DNA of 64,000 bases from G963662985 sp963662985 (GCA_963662985.1 OY760067.1:1984001-2048000); one strand, 5' to 3'. Counted from the first letter of the stretch, positions 16,061 through 25,113 are shown. The notes: generated by a model not told the origin, from the letters alone. A program made the numbers and translations.

Positions 16061-18079
16061 TTATGAATTTAGAAGATCTATAAATTGTTGTTCTGAAAGA
16101 ATTGGGATATTTAATTCTTCAGCTTTAGAAGCTTTACTGCCTGGATTCTCACCGATCAAAACATAAGAAGTGTTTTTACTTACAGATGATGTTGGTTTTC
16201 CACCATATTTCAAGATCGTTTCTTTAATCTCAGTACGAGAAAAGTTTTCTAAGGTGCCAGTTACCACAATAGACATTCCAGCAAGTACTTGAGAAAAAGA
16301 ATTATTGTTATCATTTTCAATTTGAGGATTGATGCCAGTGTGGATAAATTCTTTTATCATTTTTTGATTGGTAGGAGATGCAAACCAATCCACTAGTGCT
16401 GATGCTATGTTGGGACCGATTCCCTCAATGGATTCTAATTGTTCTTGGGTAGCATGAGATAGATCAGTAATGTTTTTGAAATGGGTCGTAAGCTCTTGCG
16501 CCACCACTTCTCCCACTCCGCGAATACCTAAGGCAAAGATAAATCTACTTAATGGTTGTGACTTACTATTTTGAATAGATTCAATGATATTTTCTGCTTT
16601 TTTTTCTGCAAAACCCTCTAGGTTTAAAAGGTCTTCTTTAGTTAATATGTAAATATCTGAGGGAGTTTGTATTAGTTTTTCTGCAACAAGTTGCTCAACA
16701 ATTTTAATTCCAAGACCAACAATATCCATCGTGTTGCGAGAAACAAAGTGTTCAATGTTGCGGATAAGCTGTTCTGGGCAGGCGGCATTTACACAATAAT
16801 AGGCTACTTCTCCTTCTGGATGTTCAATTGGTTCGCCACACTCTGGGCAGGTTAGCGGAGGAAGATATTTTTGTTCAACTCCAGTACGATTGCCCGATAA
16901 CGGACCAAGAACATAGGGAATTACATCACCTGCTCTTTTAATGAGAACACGATCACCAATGCGGATATCTTTTTCTTGAATAAAGTCAAAGTTATGTAAA
17001 GTTGCTCGGCTGACTACTACACCACCAATCTGCACAGGTTCAAGTTCTGCGTATGGAGTAAGAACACCAGTCCGACCTACTTTTACACCAATATTTTCTA
17101 ATTTTGTGGAAACTTCCTGAGCAGGAAATTTCATAGCAATAGCGCCGCGAGGGTCTTTGCCAACTGTGCCGAGACTTTCTGCAAGTTCTATATCGTTAAT
17201 TTTGACTACCATGCCATCAATCTCGTATGGAAGCTCATCTCGGATTTGGATCCATTTCTTATAGGCTTGCTCAAGACAATCAATATCTTGGCAATGTTGA
17301 ATTTCATTGGGTACAGGAAAACCTAATTGTTTTAGATAGGAAAGACGTTCAGTTTGTTTGGCAGGAATTTGTTCATTCGATTGAATGATTGCATAACAAA
17401 AGATACGAAGAGGGCGAGAGGCGACATTTTTGGAATCCAATTGCCGAAGTGCACCAGCGGCTGTGTTGCGGGGATTTACATAAGTTTTTTGCCCCGCTTC
17501 TTCAAGTTTTTTGTTTAAGTCTTCAAAATCATCTTTGTTAATGAATACCTCTCCTCTAACTACAAGATAGGAAGGAGGTTGAGGTCCATTTGATTCAACC
17601 GGTATGCGAAGAGGGATACTGGGAATTGTACGAAGATTTAAGGTGACATCTTCTCCGATAATACCATTACCACGAGTAGCTCCTTTTATGAAGACACCAT
17701 TTTCGTAATGAAGGACGACAGTTAAGCCATCTAGTTTAGGTTCCACAGAATAGTCTGCCGAGAGAACAGCCGGATCAATTTTTGCAATTCTTGTTTGCCA
17801 TGCGATTAAATCTTCGATGTTAAATGCATTGGCTAGGCTGAGAATTGGGGCAGGATGCTCTGTTTTTTCAAGTGATTCAGCAGGGTCTGCGCCTGCTCGT
17901 TGGCTCGGAGAATCAGGTGTAATCCAATCTGGGTGTTCGGCTTCGATTGCATTTAATTCATGAATTAAATGATCATATTCTGAATCTGAGACGATCGGAT
18001 CATTTAAAACATAGTAATGATAACTATGTTGTCTGAGGATGGTTCTGAGTTCCTCTAATCTGTTTTTCTGAGTATTCAT
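16061..18079 (-). CDS. ligA: NAD+-dependent DNA ligase
   Basis: A 672-residue LigA that seals DNA nicks in replication and repair using NAD+. Domains in order: Ia and adenylation, with the nucleophile K115 in EPKLDG; OB fold; a C4 zinc finger (CPECG then CVNAACPE); helix-hairpin-helix repeats (ILTKEDLLNLEGFAEKKAENI and EGIGPNIASALVDWF); and a C-terminal BRCT (GMSIVVTGTLENFSRTEI to the end). ATG 18079 gives the normal N-terminus. No Shine-Dalgarno precedes it; instead a perfect TATAAT box ends 6 bases upstream, which suggests a leaderless mRNA. Confidence 0.97.
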   Translation of the reverse strand: MNTQKNRLEELRTILRQHSYHYYVLNDPIVSDSEYDHLIHELNAIEAEHPDWITPDSPSQRAGADPAESLEKTEHPAPILSLANAFNIEDLIAWQTRIAKIDPAVLSADYSVEPKLDGLTVVLHYENGVFIKGATRGNGIIGEDVTLNLRTIPSIPLRIPVESNGPQPPSYLVVRGEVFINKDDFEDLNKKLEEAGQKTYVNPRNTAAGALRQLDSKNVASRPLRIFCYAIIQSNEQIPAKQTERLSYLKQLGFPVPNEIQHCQDIDCLEQAYKKWIQIRDELPYEIDGMVVKINDIELAESLGTVGKDPRGAIAMKFPAQEVSTKLENIGVKVGRTGVLTPYAELEPVQIGGVVVSRATLHNFDFIQEKDIRIGDRVLIKRAGDVIPYVLGPLSGNRTGVEQKYLPPLTCPECGEPIEHPEGEVAYYCVNAACPEQLIRNIEHFVSRNTMDIVGLGIKIVEQLVAEKLIQTPSDIYILTKEDLLNLEGFAEKKAENIIESIQNSKSQPLSRFIFALGIRGVGEVVAQELTTHFKNITDLSHATQEQLESIEGIGPNIASALVDWFASPTNQKMIKEFIHTGINPQIENDNNNSFSQVLAGMSIVVTGTLENFSRTEIKETILKYGGKPTSSVSKNTSYVLIGENPGSKASKAEELNIPILSEQQFIDLLNS

Positions 18080-18085
18080 AATACA

Positions 18086-18091
18086 ATTATA
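18086..18091 (-). promoter_or_regulatory. -10 box of ligA, probable leaderless start
   Basis: TATAAT on the minus strand, then TGTATT, then the ATG. Transcription would start at or within a base of the ATG. The -35 (TTGTTT or T-rich) is weak. Confidence 0.5.
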
Positions 18092-18327
18092 TCTTGGATT
18101 CAATTTTAAAAAACAACAAAAAAGAATTAAAAAAGTTTAATTCCAGCGCCACAATCTTCATTGACATTTACAACCTCAAATACAATTCCAAAAAAACTAT
18201 AGCTTAAATATGATATAATATAAGAACGTATGAGCTATAAACTGCACTTTGCCAACTTTTGAATGGTGCAAAACCACACCATTCTCACTCCGCTCTTTTT
18301 TATCTCTTTCAAAAGAACTCAAAAAAC

Positions 18328-18673
18328 TGTCCAAAAACACTGTTCTGTCTTGATTTGCGGTAGTGAAAATCACCCCGGGCATGTTGTGGCAACTCAAAAA
18401 CAGGAAAAAAATGCTTAAAAAAGTTGACACATTTTAATTCCACACAACCATCAACTAACCAAAAAATGCCCAAAATGGACACTTTCACCATAAACTGTCC
18501 AAAAATCATCATTTTTTTGTGAAAAGCCCTGCATATACACCATAACCAATCATTCTCCCCTGTATATGCCAAAAATCCTCCCAATTCAAAATTGGACACC
18601 TGTCAAAAAAGTGTCCAAAAAGTGTCCAAAAATTGCTTTACACCTGTCCAATTCTGTCCAATTAATTTGGACA
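18328..18673. repeat. Cluster of TGTCCAA/TTGGACA motifs in a 750-bp non-coding region
   Basis: The gap 18092-18836 shows no convincing gene. It contains eight exact copies of the heptamer: TGTCCAA at 18328, 18496, 18612, 18623, 18645 and 18655, and its reverse complement at 18592 and 18667. A one-mismatch copy lies at 18475. The copies at 18612/18623 and 18645/18655 are spaced 11 and 10 bp, one helical turn. By chance about 0.04 copies would be expected in this span. The cluster ends 160 bp before an ECF sigma factor gene and may be an operator array or a decayed repeat. Confidence 0.7.
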
Positions 18674-18836
18674 TAAATCTTGCTCATAACCAAACAACCC
18701 AAACATTTTGCCAGAAATCTAATCAAACAAAGTACATTTAGGAGTAGAATCTAATTATCAACAATCAAATTTAAGATTATTGCATAAATTTGAAACTTTA
18801 TTGATTCAAGTTCGTATTTTATAGTACAGAAAGAAC

Positions 18837-19454
18837 ATGAAGACAGTCAATCACATGGAAGAAAAAGAACTGATTTTACTTGCACAAAATGGAGATGACA
18901 TGGCCTTTGGTATTTTAATGGAACGATATCAAAATGCTGTGTTCAATTTGTGTTATCGTATGCTAAATAATGCGCAAGATGCAGAAGATGCAGCGCAGGA
19001 GATTTTTATTAAAGCATATCGTGCTATTCGTTCTTTTGATATTGAAAGAAAATTTTCAACATGGATTTTATCGATTTCTTCAAACTACTGTATTGACCAA
19101 TATCGAAAGAGAAAATTAAAAACATTGTCTCTCGAGGATTCTCCTTATGAAGATATTCATGATGAAAGTCAAAAGAATATGGAAAAAATGTTAACCGATA
19201 GGGAGAAGGAAAAAGAAATTCAATTATTATTGGATAATCTACAACCTAAAGATCGTGCAGCCATTGTAATGTTTTATTGGGAAGATTATTCATATGATGA
19301 AATTGCAGAAGCTTTAGATTTGAGTTTAGGCGCTGTCAAAAGCCGGCTATTTCGTGCTAGAAAAACATTAGCAGAAATTTGGCTAGAAAAAAAAGACGCA
19401 GCGAATCATTCAATCTTAGCAGAAAGGACGCATAATGAAACAATTCTTGTTTGA
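18837..19454 (+). CDS. ECF-type RNA polymerase sigma factor (first)
   Basis: A 205-residue RpoE-like sigma factor. Region 2 covers about residues 18-85 (AFGILMERYQNAVFNLCYRMLNNAQDAEDAAQEIFIKAYRAI), and region 4 about 135-190 (AIVMFYWEDYSYDEIAEALDLSLGAVKSRLFRARKTLAEIW). The extra C-terminal 18 residues are unconserved. A second ATG at 18855 also fits the family N-terminus. It overlaps the next gene by 20 bases, and that gene encodes a membrane protein in the usual anti-sigma position, so signalling from the envelope is likely. The TGTCCAA cluster lies upstream. Confidence 0.92.
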   Translation: MKTVNHMEEKELILLAQNGDDMAFGILMERYQNAVFNLCYRMLNNAQDAEDAAQEIFIKAYRAIRSFDIERKFSTWILSISSNYCIDQYRKRKLKTLSLEDSPYEDIHDESQKNMEKMLTDREKEKEIQLLLDNLQPKDRAAIVMFYWEDYSYDEIAEALDLSLGAVKSRLFRARKTLAEIWLEKKDAANHSILAERTHNETILV

Positions 19455-19932
19455 ACCTGAAATTGAGGAGAATGAAGAAAATTTTATGCTTTCAATGGAA
19501 ATGGAAAACGCAATCAGTGAAATTGAGGAGTTATTCACTTCTGCAGAAATGATAAAACCTTCTGAGGGATTTACTTCTCGTTTTTTTGAAAAGCTAGAAA
19601 TAGAAAAGAAGCGAGTTTATCGGCGACAAATTGCAGGTCTGTTAGGTTTTAATTTACTTTTTATCCTAGTTATTGCTGGATTTTTATTTACTAATTTGAA
19701 TTTTCAATTATCAAATATGATGGCTGTTTTGCAGGTTTTCTTTGAGCAATTCTTTGTCTTATTTGATTCAATTGTAAAAATCCGAATATTAGCTGATACT
19801 TTTTCAGACTTAGTACCTTTAACAATCGTGATACCAATCTTAATGTTTATGTCTTTTTCTATTTGGTTGATTATGTTAATGTTACGGCAATTTTTGAATC
19901 ATACTGTGATGGATAAAAAGGTGAATTCGTGA
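19435..19932 (+). CDS. Membrane protein, probable anti-sigma partner of the first ECF factor
   Basis: 165 residues with a soluble acidic N-terminal half (about residues 1-62, Glu-rich, predicted helical), then two membrane segments (about 66-87 and 126-150). It starts inside the end of the sigma factor gene, which is the standard arrangement for an anti-sigma factor. No zinc-binding HxxxCxxC motif is present, so it is not a ZAS-type anti-sigma. The role is inferred from position only. Confidence 0.6.
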   Translation: MKQFLFEPEIEENEENFMLSMEMENAISEIEELFTSAEMIKPSEGFTSRFFEKLEIEKKRVYRRQIAGLLGFNLLFILVIAGFLFTNLNFQLSNMMAVLQVFFEQFFVLFDSIVKIRILADTFSDLVPLTIVIPILMFMSFSIWLIMLMLRQFLNHTVMDKKVNS

Positions 19933-20852
19933 AGAAGCTAACAAAAATAATTTTCGTTATAATCGCACTTCTGTTATTGACATCTCAATATGTTTTTGCA
20001 AATGATATGTCTATTCCTGTTGAAGATCAGGTTGTATTTAATGATAAATTTGTCATTAAATCAGGCGAAAATTATTATGGAGATATTGTATCTTTCAATG
20101 GAACAGTGGTGATTGAAGAAAATGGTTCTTTATATGGAGATATTGTATCGTTTGGCGGCAGTGTAGAGATAAATGGTGTCATTTTTGGAAATGTGATTAG
20201 TTATGGCACAGATTTTAATGATGAATATGAACAAATGGTGCACGGAGAGATCATTTCACTTGGATCACCTATTAAAAACCTAGCTACAATAGAAGAAGAA
20301 AAACCTTTAACATTTTCATTAAATCAAACATTGATAGATAAGTTTTTAGATGATTTTTGGCATGGAATAAGTGGAATATTAGGAATACTTTTAACAGGAT
20401 TAGTCTTTTCTACAGTCTCTGTTTTATTACATATGTTGGGAAAAGAACGCTTTTCAATCACATTAGATACAATAAGACAAGAACCTGTATTATCATTTTT
20501 AATTGGATTGATTTTATTCATCATTGTTCCAATTTTAATCGTTATTTTATTAATTACTATAATATTAATTCCTGTTTCTCTAGTGGCACTTTTGATCTTT
20601 ATTTTAATGATTGCAGTAAGTATTTCTGTGTTAGGGCAAATGATTGGTAAATTCTTAATGGATCTTTTCAAATCTGATTGGACAGAAATTGTTCAGACAG
20701 GAGTAGGAACTTTTGTGTTTTCAATCGGGTTAGTACTATTGATGAAAATACCTTGTATTGGATGGAGTTTGAATTTATTGATAGTATCATTTGCTATGGG
20801 GGCATTGATTTTATCTGCTTTTGGAAGCAAGAAATTTTCAAGAGAGTTCTAA
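19929..20852 (+). CDS. Polymer-forming (bactofilin-like) exported membrane protein
   Basis: 307 residues. A signal peptide (about residues 1-24, ending VFA/ND) is followed by repeats of the type GDIVSFNGTVVIEENGSLYGDIVSFGGSVEINGVI (about 48-90), the short beta-solenoid rungs seen in bactofilin and polymer-forming cytoskeletal proteins. After a linker there are about four hydrophobic helices (about 145-170, 190-215, 216-245, 260-300). A GTG start at 19929 overlaps the previous stop (GTGA). Co-transcription with an ECF sigma suggests an envelope-stress or surface-structure function, which is inference. Confidence 0.65.
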   Translation: MKKLTKIIFVIIALLLLTSQYVFANDMSIPVEDQVVFNDKFVIKSGENYYGDIVSFNGTVVIEENGSLYGDIVSFGGSVEINGVIFGNVISYGTDFNDEYEQMVHGEIISLGSPIKNLATIEEEKPLTFSLNQTLIDKFLDDFWHGISGILGILLTGLVFSTVSVLLHMLGKERFSITLDTIRQEPVLSFLIGLILFIIVPILIVILLITIILIPVSLVALLIFILMIAVSISVLGQMIGKFLMDLFKSDWTEIVQTGVGTFVFSIGLVLLMKIPCIGWSLNLLIVSFAMGALILSAFGSKKFSREF

Positions 20853-20934
20853 TCTGATATAGTATAATTAGTAGACTTTAATCTTTACATCAAATAGTCT
20901 TTTTCCTAGAGATGTTAATTTTGAAAGGGAATTT

Positions 20935-21522
20935 ATGAAAGTTGATGACAGGGATCTTGTTCTTAAAGCGTCAGCAGGGGACTCTGATGCTTTTGGGCAA
21001 CTTTATGATCTTTATATGGTAAAGATCTATAACTATGTTTTCTATCGTGTGCATTCACAAATGGATGCGGAAGATATAACTGCAAAAGTTTTTATTCGAG
21101 CTTTAAAGAATATTCATCGTTATGAAGATCGAGGATATCCATTTTCTGCCTGGCTTTATCGAATTGCTCATAATTTAGTGGCTAATTGGTATCGTGATAT
21201 GGGGAAACAACCATTATTATCTATAGATGAATATCAAGAAAAAGATTTAAGTGTTTTTGTTAATCCAGAAAAGGCAATTGCCCGTACCGATGAAGAAGAA
21301 AAATTGTTATATTTTATAGGCAGTTTGCCTGAGGAAAGACAACAGCTGATCATTTTGAAATTTGTGGACGGCCTTTCTAATACTGAAATTGGTCAAATTA
21401 TGAATCGTACTGAAGGTGCGATTAAAAGTTTATATCATCGAACATTGGTATCTTTGAGAAAAACAATTCGTGAAACTGATCCGGAATTCTATCAATTGAT
21501 GGAAACTCTTGATGTTGAATAA
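20935..21522 (+). CDS. ECF-type RNA polymerase sigma factor (second)
   Basis: 195 residues with region 2 (AFGQLYDLYMVKIYNYVFYRVHSQMDAEDITAKVFIRALKNI, about 20-62) and region 4 (QQLIILKFVDGLSNTEIGQIMNRTEGAIKSLYHRTLVSLRKTI, about 138-180). It differs clearly from the first ECF factor (for example DITAKVF against DAAQEIF), so the two are not recent duplicates. GAAAGGGA precedes the ATG. It is followed by a small membrane protein gene and a terminator. Confidence 0.92.
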   Translation: MKVDDRDLVLKASAGDSDAFGQLYDLYMVKIYNYVFYRVHSQMDAEDITAKVFIRALKNIHRYEDRGYPFSAWLYRIAHNLVANWYRDMGKQPLLSIDEYQEKDLSVFVNPEKAIARTDEEEKLLYFIGSLPEERQQLIILKFVDGLSNTEIGQIMNRTEGAIKSLYHRTLVSLRKTIRETDPEFYQLMETLDVE

Positions 21523-21542
21523 ACTAACAGTGAGATATAACT

Positions 21543-21848
21543 ATGAAAAGAAGAATTAGAATTTGGAGAGAACCTCCAAAACGTAATTATCAGAATACTA
21601 TTGAAGGAATGCTTGAAAAAACAATGCAACCTGTTGAACCTGATCCTGTGTTTGTCAAAAAGTTAAAAGAAAATTTGATCAAACAAAAAGAATATACTGC
21701 TCAGGAAGATACTAAATCTACCAAACGATTTATTATTATGGTTGTAGGCATATTGAGTTCCATAATTGTATTGGCTTATACTTTAGTCCGGGCAATTTTA
21801 CAGCTTTTTAAACCCAAAAAGAAAAATCAGAATTTAATTGAACAATAA
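21543..21848 (+). CDS. Small membrane protein, probable anti-sigma partner of the second ECF factor
   Basis: 101 residues: a basic N-terminus with MKRRIRIWREPPKRNYQ, a short cytosolic part containing PVEPDPVFVKKLKENL (a motif common at the start of anti-sigma-like proteins in this phylum), one membrane helix (about 62-85), and a Lys-rich tail. Lies 20 bases after the sigma gene. Its function is inferred from position. Confidence 0.6.
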   Translation: MKRRIRIWREPPKRNYQNTIEGMLEKTMQPVEPDPVFVKKLKENLIKQKEYTAQEDTKSTKRFIIMVVGILSSIIVLAYTLVRAILQLFKPKKKNQNLIEQ

Positions 21849-21876
21849 AAAAAGCTGGATTTTTATCCAGCTTTTA
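21847..21876. terminator. Bidirectional terminator after the second ECF operon
   Basis: AAAAAAGCTGGAT/ATCCAGCTTTT hairpin between convergent genes. Confidence 0.9.
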
Positions 21877-22527
21877 TTTTTTAGGTGATGGTGTGTATGT
21901 TGCTCCAGGAATGATCACTTGAGCCCAAAGAGGATTGGCACCTGTATCCCCCCAACCAAAAAGGTAGTTGTCAGGAGTTCTTAACATCCAATAACCTGTG
22001 TTTAATCCGGGAGTTTCAGGAGCGGTGAGATAAATGCCTGCTTCATAGGTTTCTCCAGGGGCAACATCATTGCTGAATAGCAATGTTGCATTTGCGTTGA
22101 AAGTTACACCTTTATAGTAAACAAGAGCTGTTCCTTTTTCCCAAGTACAACTACCAGTGTTCTTTAGTTCCCAAACTTTTTGGAAAATTTCACCAGGTTC
22201 TACTTCTGTACCATCTTCATAAGTTTCTGATACAACTTCAAGCTTGTAGCAAGAGGCAGTTTGCGTTCGGACAACAGATTGAGTTGAAGAAATGGGCGGA
22301 TAGAGCATGGTTGCAGTTGGAAAAAGTTTGATCGTTGCAGTGGGTTGTGGAGTAGGGCTAGGTTGTGTGGTATATGTTGCAGTAGGTTGTGATTGCGCAT
22401 CAGTTGTCATTTTCGCTGCGATTTCTGTGCTGGCAGTATCGAAAGTTTGATCATCAGAATTTGGAGAACATGCAGTAAGAATTGTTATTAGTAGAATAAC
22501 GAGAAATATTTGAGTTATTTTTTTCAT
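21874..22527 (-). CDS. Lipoprotein with NBR1-type Ig-like domain
   Basis: 217 residues. A lipoprotein signal (KKITQIFLVILLITILTAC, cleaved before Cys 20) is followed by a Thr/Pro/Gln-rich linker (about 45-75) and one C-terminal NBR1-like Ig domain (about 95-212). Its landmarks are VWELKNTGSCTWEKG, AGIYLTAPETPG and GYWMLRTPDNYLFGWG. Such lipoproteins with TxPTP linkers are common on the surface of Anaerolineae. The domain is probably carbohydrate- or protein-binding, but the ligand is unknown. Confidence 0.85.
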   Translation of the reverse strand: MKKITQIFLVILLITILTACSPNSDDQTFDTASTEIAAKMTTDAQSQPTATYTTQPSPTPQPTATIKLFPTATMLYPPISSTQSVVRTQTASCYKLEVVSETYEDGTEVEPGEIFQKVWELKNTGSCTWEKGTALVYYKGVTFNANATLLFSNDVAPGETYEAGIYLTAPETPGLNTGYWMLRTPDNYLFGWGDTGANPLWAQVIIPGATYTPSPKK

Positions 22528-22636
22528 TTGATATCCTTTTGATAAAGGGAAATTGCTCTTAGTTTTTAATTATAACAAATTCAGTTGGGTTGTATATGAA
22601 AAGTATAAGAATGAAATTAATAATCTCTCAAAACCC

Positions 22637-22689
22637 TTGCTTACTGAACGATTGGTAAGTTATAATTTTGGTTACTAAACGTTTGGTAA
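22637..22689 (+). promoter_or_regulatory. Promoter with two TetR-type operators
   Basis: -35 TTGCTT (22637-22642), 18-base spacer, -10 TATAAT (22661-22666). Operator 1 TTACTGAACGATTGGTAA (22641-22658) fills the spacer. Operator 2 TTACTAAACGTTTGGTAA (22672-22689) lies at the start site and matches its own reverse complement at 16 of 18 bases. The two are 31 bp apart, three helical turns. This indicates autorepression by the TetR gene that follows. Confidence 0.85.
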
Positions 22690-22705
22690 GTAGTTAGGAA
22701 TGATT

Positions 22706-23323
22706 ATGTCAGAAGAAATTTCTAAAGGTAAAAAGTTAATCTTACAAGAAGCTGGAAGGTTATTTATTCAAAACGGCTATTTTGAAGTTTCTATTCGGGA
22801 TATTGCCAAAGCTTGTGATATGACGAATGCTGCAATATATTATCATTTTGAAGATAAAGAGGCTCTTTTTTTTGAGGTAATTGATTATTTGATGTCTGAA
22901 TTACGGGGGTATTTTACAGAGATATTAAAGATGGATTTAATTGCTAAAGAAAAAATCAAGAAGATGTTGATGGTTTTTTTGAATTTTAGTATGAATGCAG
23001 AGACTTCTTTTACAAGGGTTATGCATGATTTAAGAGTTTTAATGAAAGAAAAACATGGAAAAGACCAGGGCTTTGTGCATTCGGCTACTTTAGGTAAAGT
23101 TTTTGAAGCACTGGATTTATGTTTTGAGGAAGCAGAGAGTAAAGGCGAAATCACATCTTTGCAACCACCTTTTAAACATTCATCTTTGTTGATGTCTTTG
23201 AATAGAGGTATGGTAACAAATCTTATCCATGAATCTGACTATTTATCAAACAACGATATATCAATTGAAAATCTTGCCGATATGGTAATTAACATATATT
23301 GGCATGGTGTCGAAGTAAAGTAA
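22706..23323 (+). CDS. TetR/AcrR-family transcriptional regulator
   Basis: 205 residues. The N-terminal helix-turn-helix is typical: LILQEAGRLFIQNGYFEVSIRDIAKACDMTNAAIYYHFEDKEALFFEVIDYL (about residues 9-62). The C-terminal ligand domain is unique. ATG 22706 is used, as it is correctly spaced from the upstream AGGA; an ATG at 22700 is also possible. It is the first gene before two ABC exporter genes, so it probably represses them until the exported compound binds. Confidence 0.92.
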   Translation: MSEEISKGKKLILQEAGRLFIQNGYFEVSIRDIAKACDMTNAAIYYHFEDKEALFFEVIDYLMSELRGYFTEILKMDLIAKEKIKKMLMVFLNFSMNAETSFTRVMHDLRVLMKEKHGKDQGFVHSATLGKVFEALDLCFEEAESKGEITSLQPPFKHSSLLMSLNRGMVTNLIHESDYLSNNDISIENLADMVINIYWHGVEVK

Positions 23324-23349
23324 TTTTTTATTTTGGAGGTATTACTTAG

Positions 23350-25113
23350 ATGAAAGAATTGAAGAAGCTTGCTAGATTTATTCGACCTTACACAAAAGAA
23401 ATAGTAATTGCACTTCTATTAATGGTAGTAATTTCTGGTTTAGAACTTTATTCTCCTAGATTGATTGAAGTAATTATTGATCAGGGTGTAACGGCTGGAA
23501 ATATGACCGTGGTTTGGCAAACAGCACTACTTATGCTAGGGATTGCTATTATTAGTTTAATAGTGAGTGTTTTTCGAGTAAGAATTTCTGTTAACGCACA
23601 AGAAAACTTTGCAAAGGATCTCCGTTCAGCTTTATATCAAAAAGTTCAATCATTTTCTTTTGCTAACTTGGATCAATTGCGAACAGGTGAGTTGATTGTA
23701 CGGTTGACAAGCGATGTAACTCAAACAAAAATGGCCTTCCAGGTTATTTTAAGTGTTGTAGCTCGTGCAGTCTCTATGTTTGTAGTCAGTTTAGTGATGA
23801 TGATTGCGATTAGCCCTAGTTTAACTTTGAAAGTTTTACCATTTATGTTCTTGATCGTTTTGACAATTGTTCTTGTTGTGGGCAATGTGCAAAAGATCAT
23901 TTTACTTGTGCAAAAGAAACTTGAGAATTTAAATAATGTAATGCAAGAAAATATGGCTGGAATCCGAGTCGTGAAGGCATTTGTACGCGATGAACATGAG
24001 AAGAAACGTTTTGATTTTGCCAATATTGAATATAGAGATTTAAACATCAAGGTTTCTCGAATTATGTCTTCTGTTTTCCCCTTTATGTTTTTAATCTTAA
24101 ACTTGAGTGGTGTGGCTGTGATCTATTTCGGAGGAATTGATACGATTAATGGCAATATGACCGTTGGTGAAATCATGGCTTTCTCAAATTATATTATGAC
24201 AGTCATGTTCCCGATTTTGATGTTATCTATGGGGTTGGCAATGTTGGCTTCAGCAACAGCTTCTGCCAAACGTATTGATGAAGTTTTGAATGCTCGTGTA
24301 CTCTTAGAAAATCCAAGCACTGGGTATGTTCCTTCGGAAATGAAAGGACAAGTTGAATTTAAAGATGTTTGTTTTGAATACAATGTAGGTGGCGAATCTG
24401 ATATGGTTTTGCAAGGGTTCAATTTTACAGCATATCCTGGGCGAAGAGTTGCTATTTTAGGTGCAACTGGTTCTGGTAAATCGACAATGGTGAAATTGAT
24501 CCCACGATTCTATGATGTATGTGATGGACAAGTGTTAATTGATGATGTTGATGTACGCGAATATGATCTTGATTATTTGAGTAAGCATATTGGAGTGGTT
24601 TTACAAGAAGCTATTTTATTCTCTGGAACTATCCGTGACAACATTGCATTTGGAAAACCTGACGCATCTGATGAAGAAGTGATTGCTGCAGCAAAAGCCG
24701 CTCAAGCCCATGATTTTATTATGGGATTTGAAAAAGGGTATGATACGCAAGTTGTTCAACGTGGTGCGAATCTTTCTGGTGGGCAGAAACAAAGAATCTC
24801 AATTGCAAGGGCCTTGTTGATGCAACCTGAAATATTGATTTTTGATGATTCTACAAGCGCAGTTGATGTTGAAACAGAAACGAAAATTGAAATGGCTTTG
24901 AATAAATTGATGGAAGACACCACCACATTTATTATTGCTCAAAGAATCAGTACCGTTTTAAGTGCAGATGTGATTATTGTTTTGGATGATGGAAAGATTG
25001 TTGCTTTGGGGAGACATGAGGAATTGATTGAAACCAGTAAAATATATCAAGAAATCTATGATTCACAATTAGGTGGCATTGATGATAAGTATTTGGATGG
25101 AGGTTTAGACTAA
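23350..25113 (+). CDS. ABC exporter half-transporter with degenerate ATPase site (subunit 1)
   Basis: 587 residues: a six-helix type IV exporter membrane domain (about 1-310) and a nucleotide-binding domain with Walker A GATGSGKST (about 371), signature LSGGQKQR (about 475) and Walker B ILIFDDSTSAVD (about 494). The usual catalytic glutamate after Walker B is Asp (DDST instead of DEAT), while the signature is intact. This is the degenerate-site partner of heterodimeric multidrug exporters such as BmrCD or TM287/288. GGAGG precedes the ATG. It overlaps the next gene by one base. Confidence 0.93.
   Translation: MKELKKLARFIRPYTKEIVIALLLMVVISGLELYSPRLIEVIIDQGVTAGNMTVVWQTALLMLGIAIISLIVSVFRVRISVNAQENFAKDLRSALYQKVQSFSFANLDQLRTGELIVRLTSDVTQTKMAFQVILSVVARAVSMFVVSLVMMIAISPSLTLKVLPFMFLIVLTIVLVVGNVQKIILLVQKKLENLNNVMQENMAGIRVVKAFVRDEHEKKRFDFANIEYRDLNIKVSRIMSSVFPFMFLILNLSGVAVIYFGGIDTINGNMTVGEIMAFSNYIMTVMFPILMLSMGLAMLASATASAKRIDEVLNARVLLENPSTGYVPSEMKGQVEFKDVCFEYNVGGESDMVLQGFNFTAYPGRRVAILGATGSGKSTMVKLIPRFYDVCDGQVLIDDVDVREYDLDYLSKHIGVVLQEAILFSGTIRDNIAFGKPDASDEEVIAAAKAAQAHDFIMGFEKGYDTQVVQRGANLSGGQKQRISIARALLMQPEILIFDDSTSAVDVETETKIEMALNKLMEDTTTFIIAQRISTVLSADVIIVLDDGKIVALGRHEELIETSKIYQEIYDSQLGGIDDKYLDGGLD

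Noticed and set aside
18197..18599. Two minus-strand open frames in the TGTCCAA gap
   Set aside because: Their sequence is low in complexity (repeated Phe-Gly-Gln from the heptamer), they lack plausible starts, and nothing resembles a known protein.
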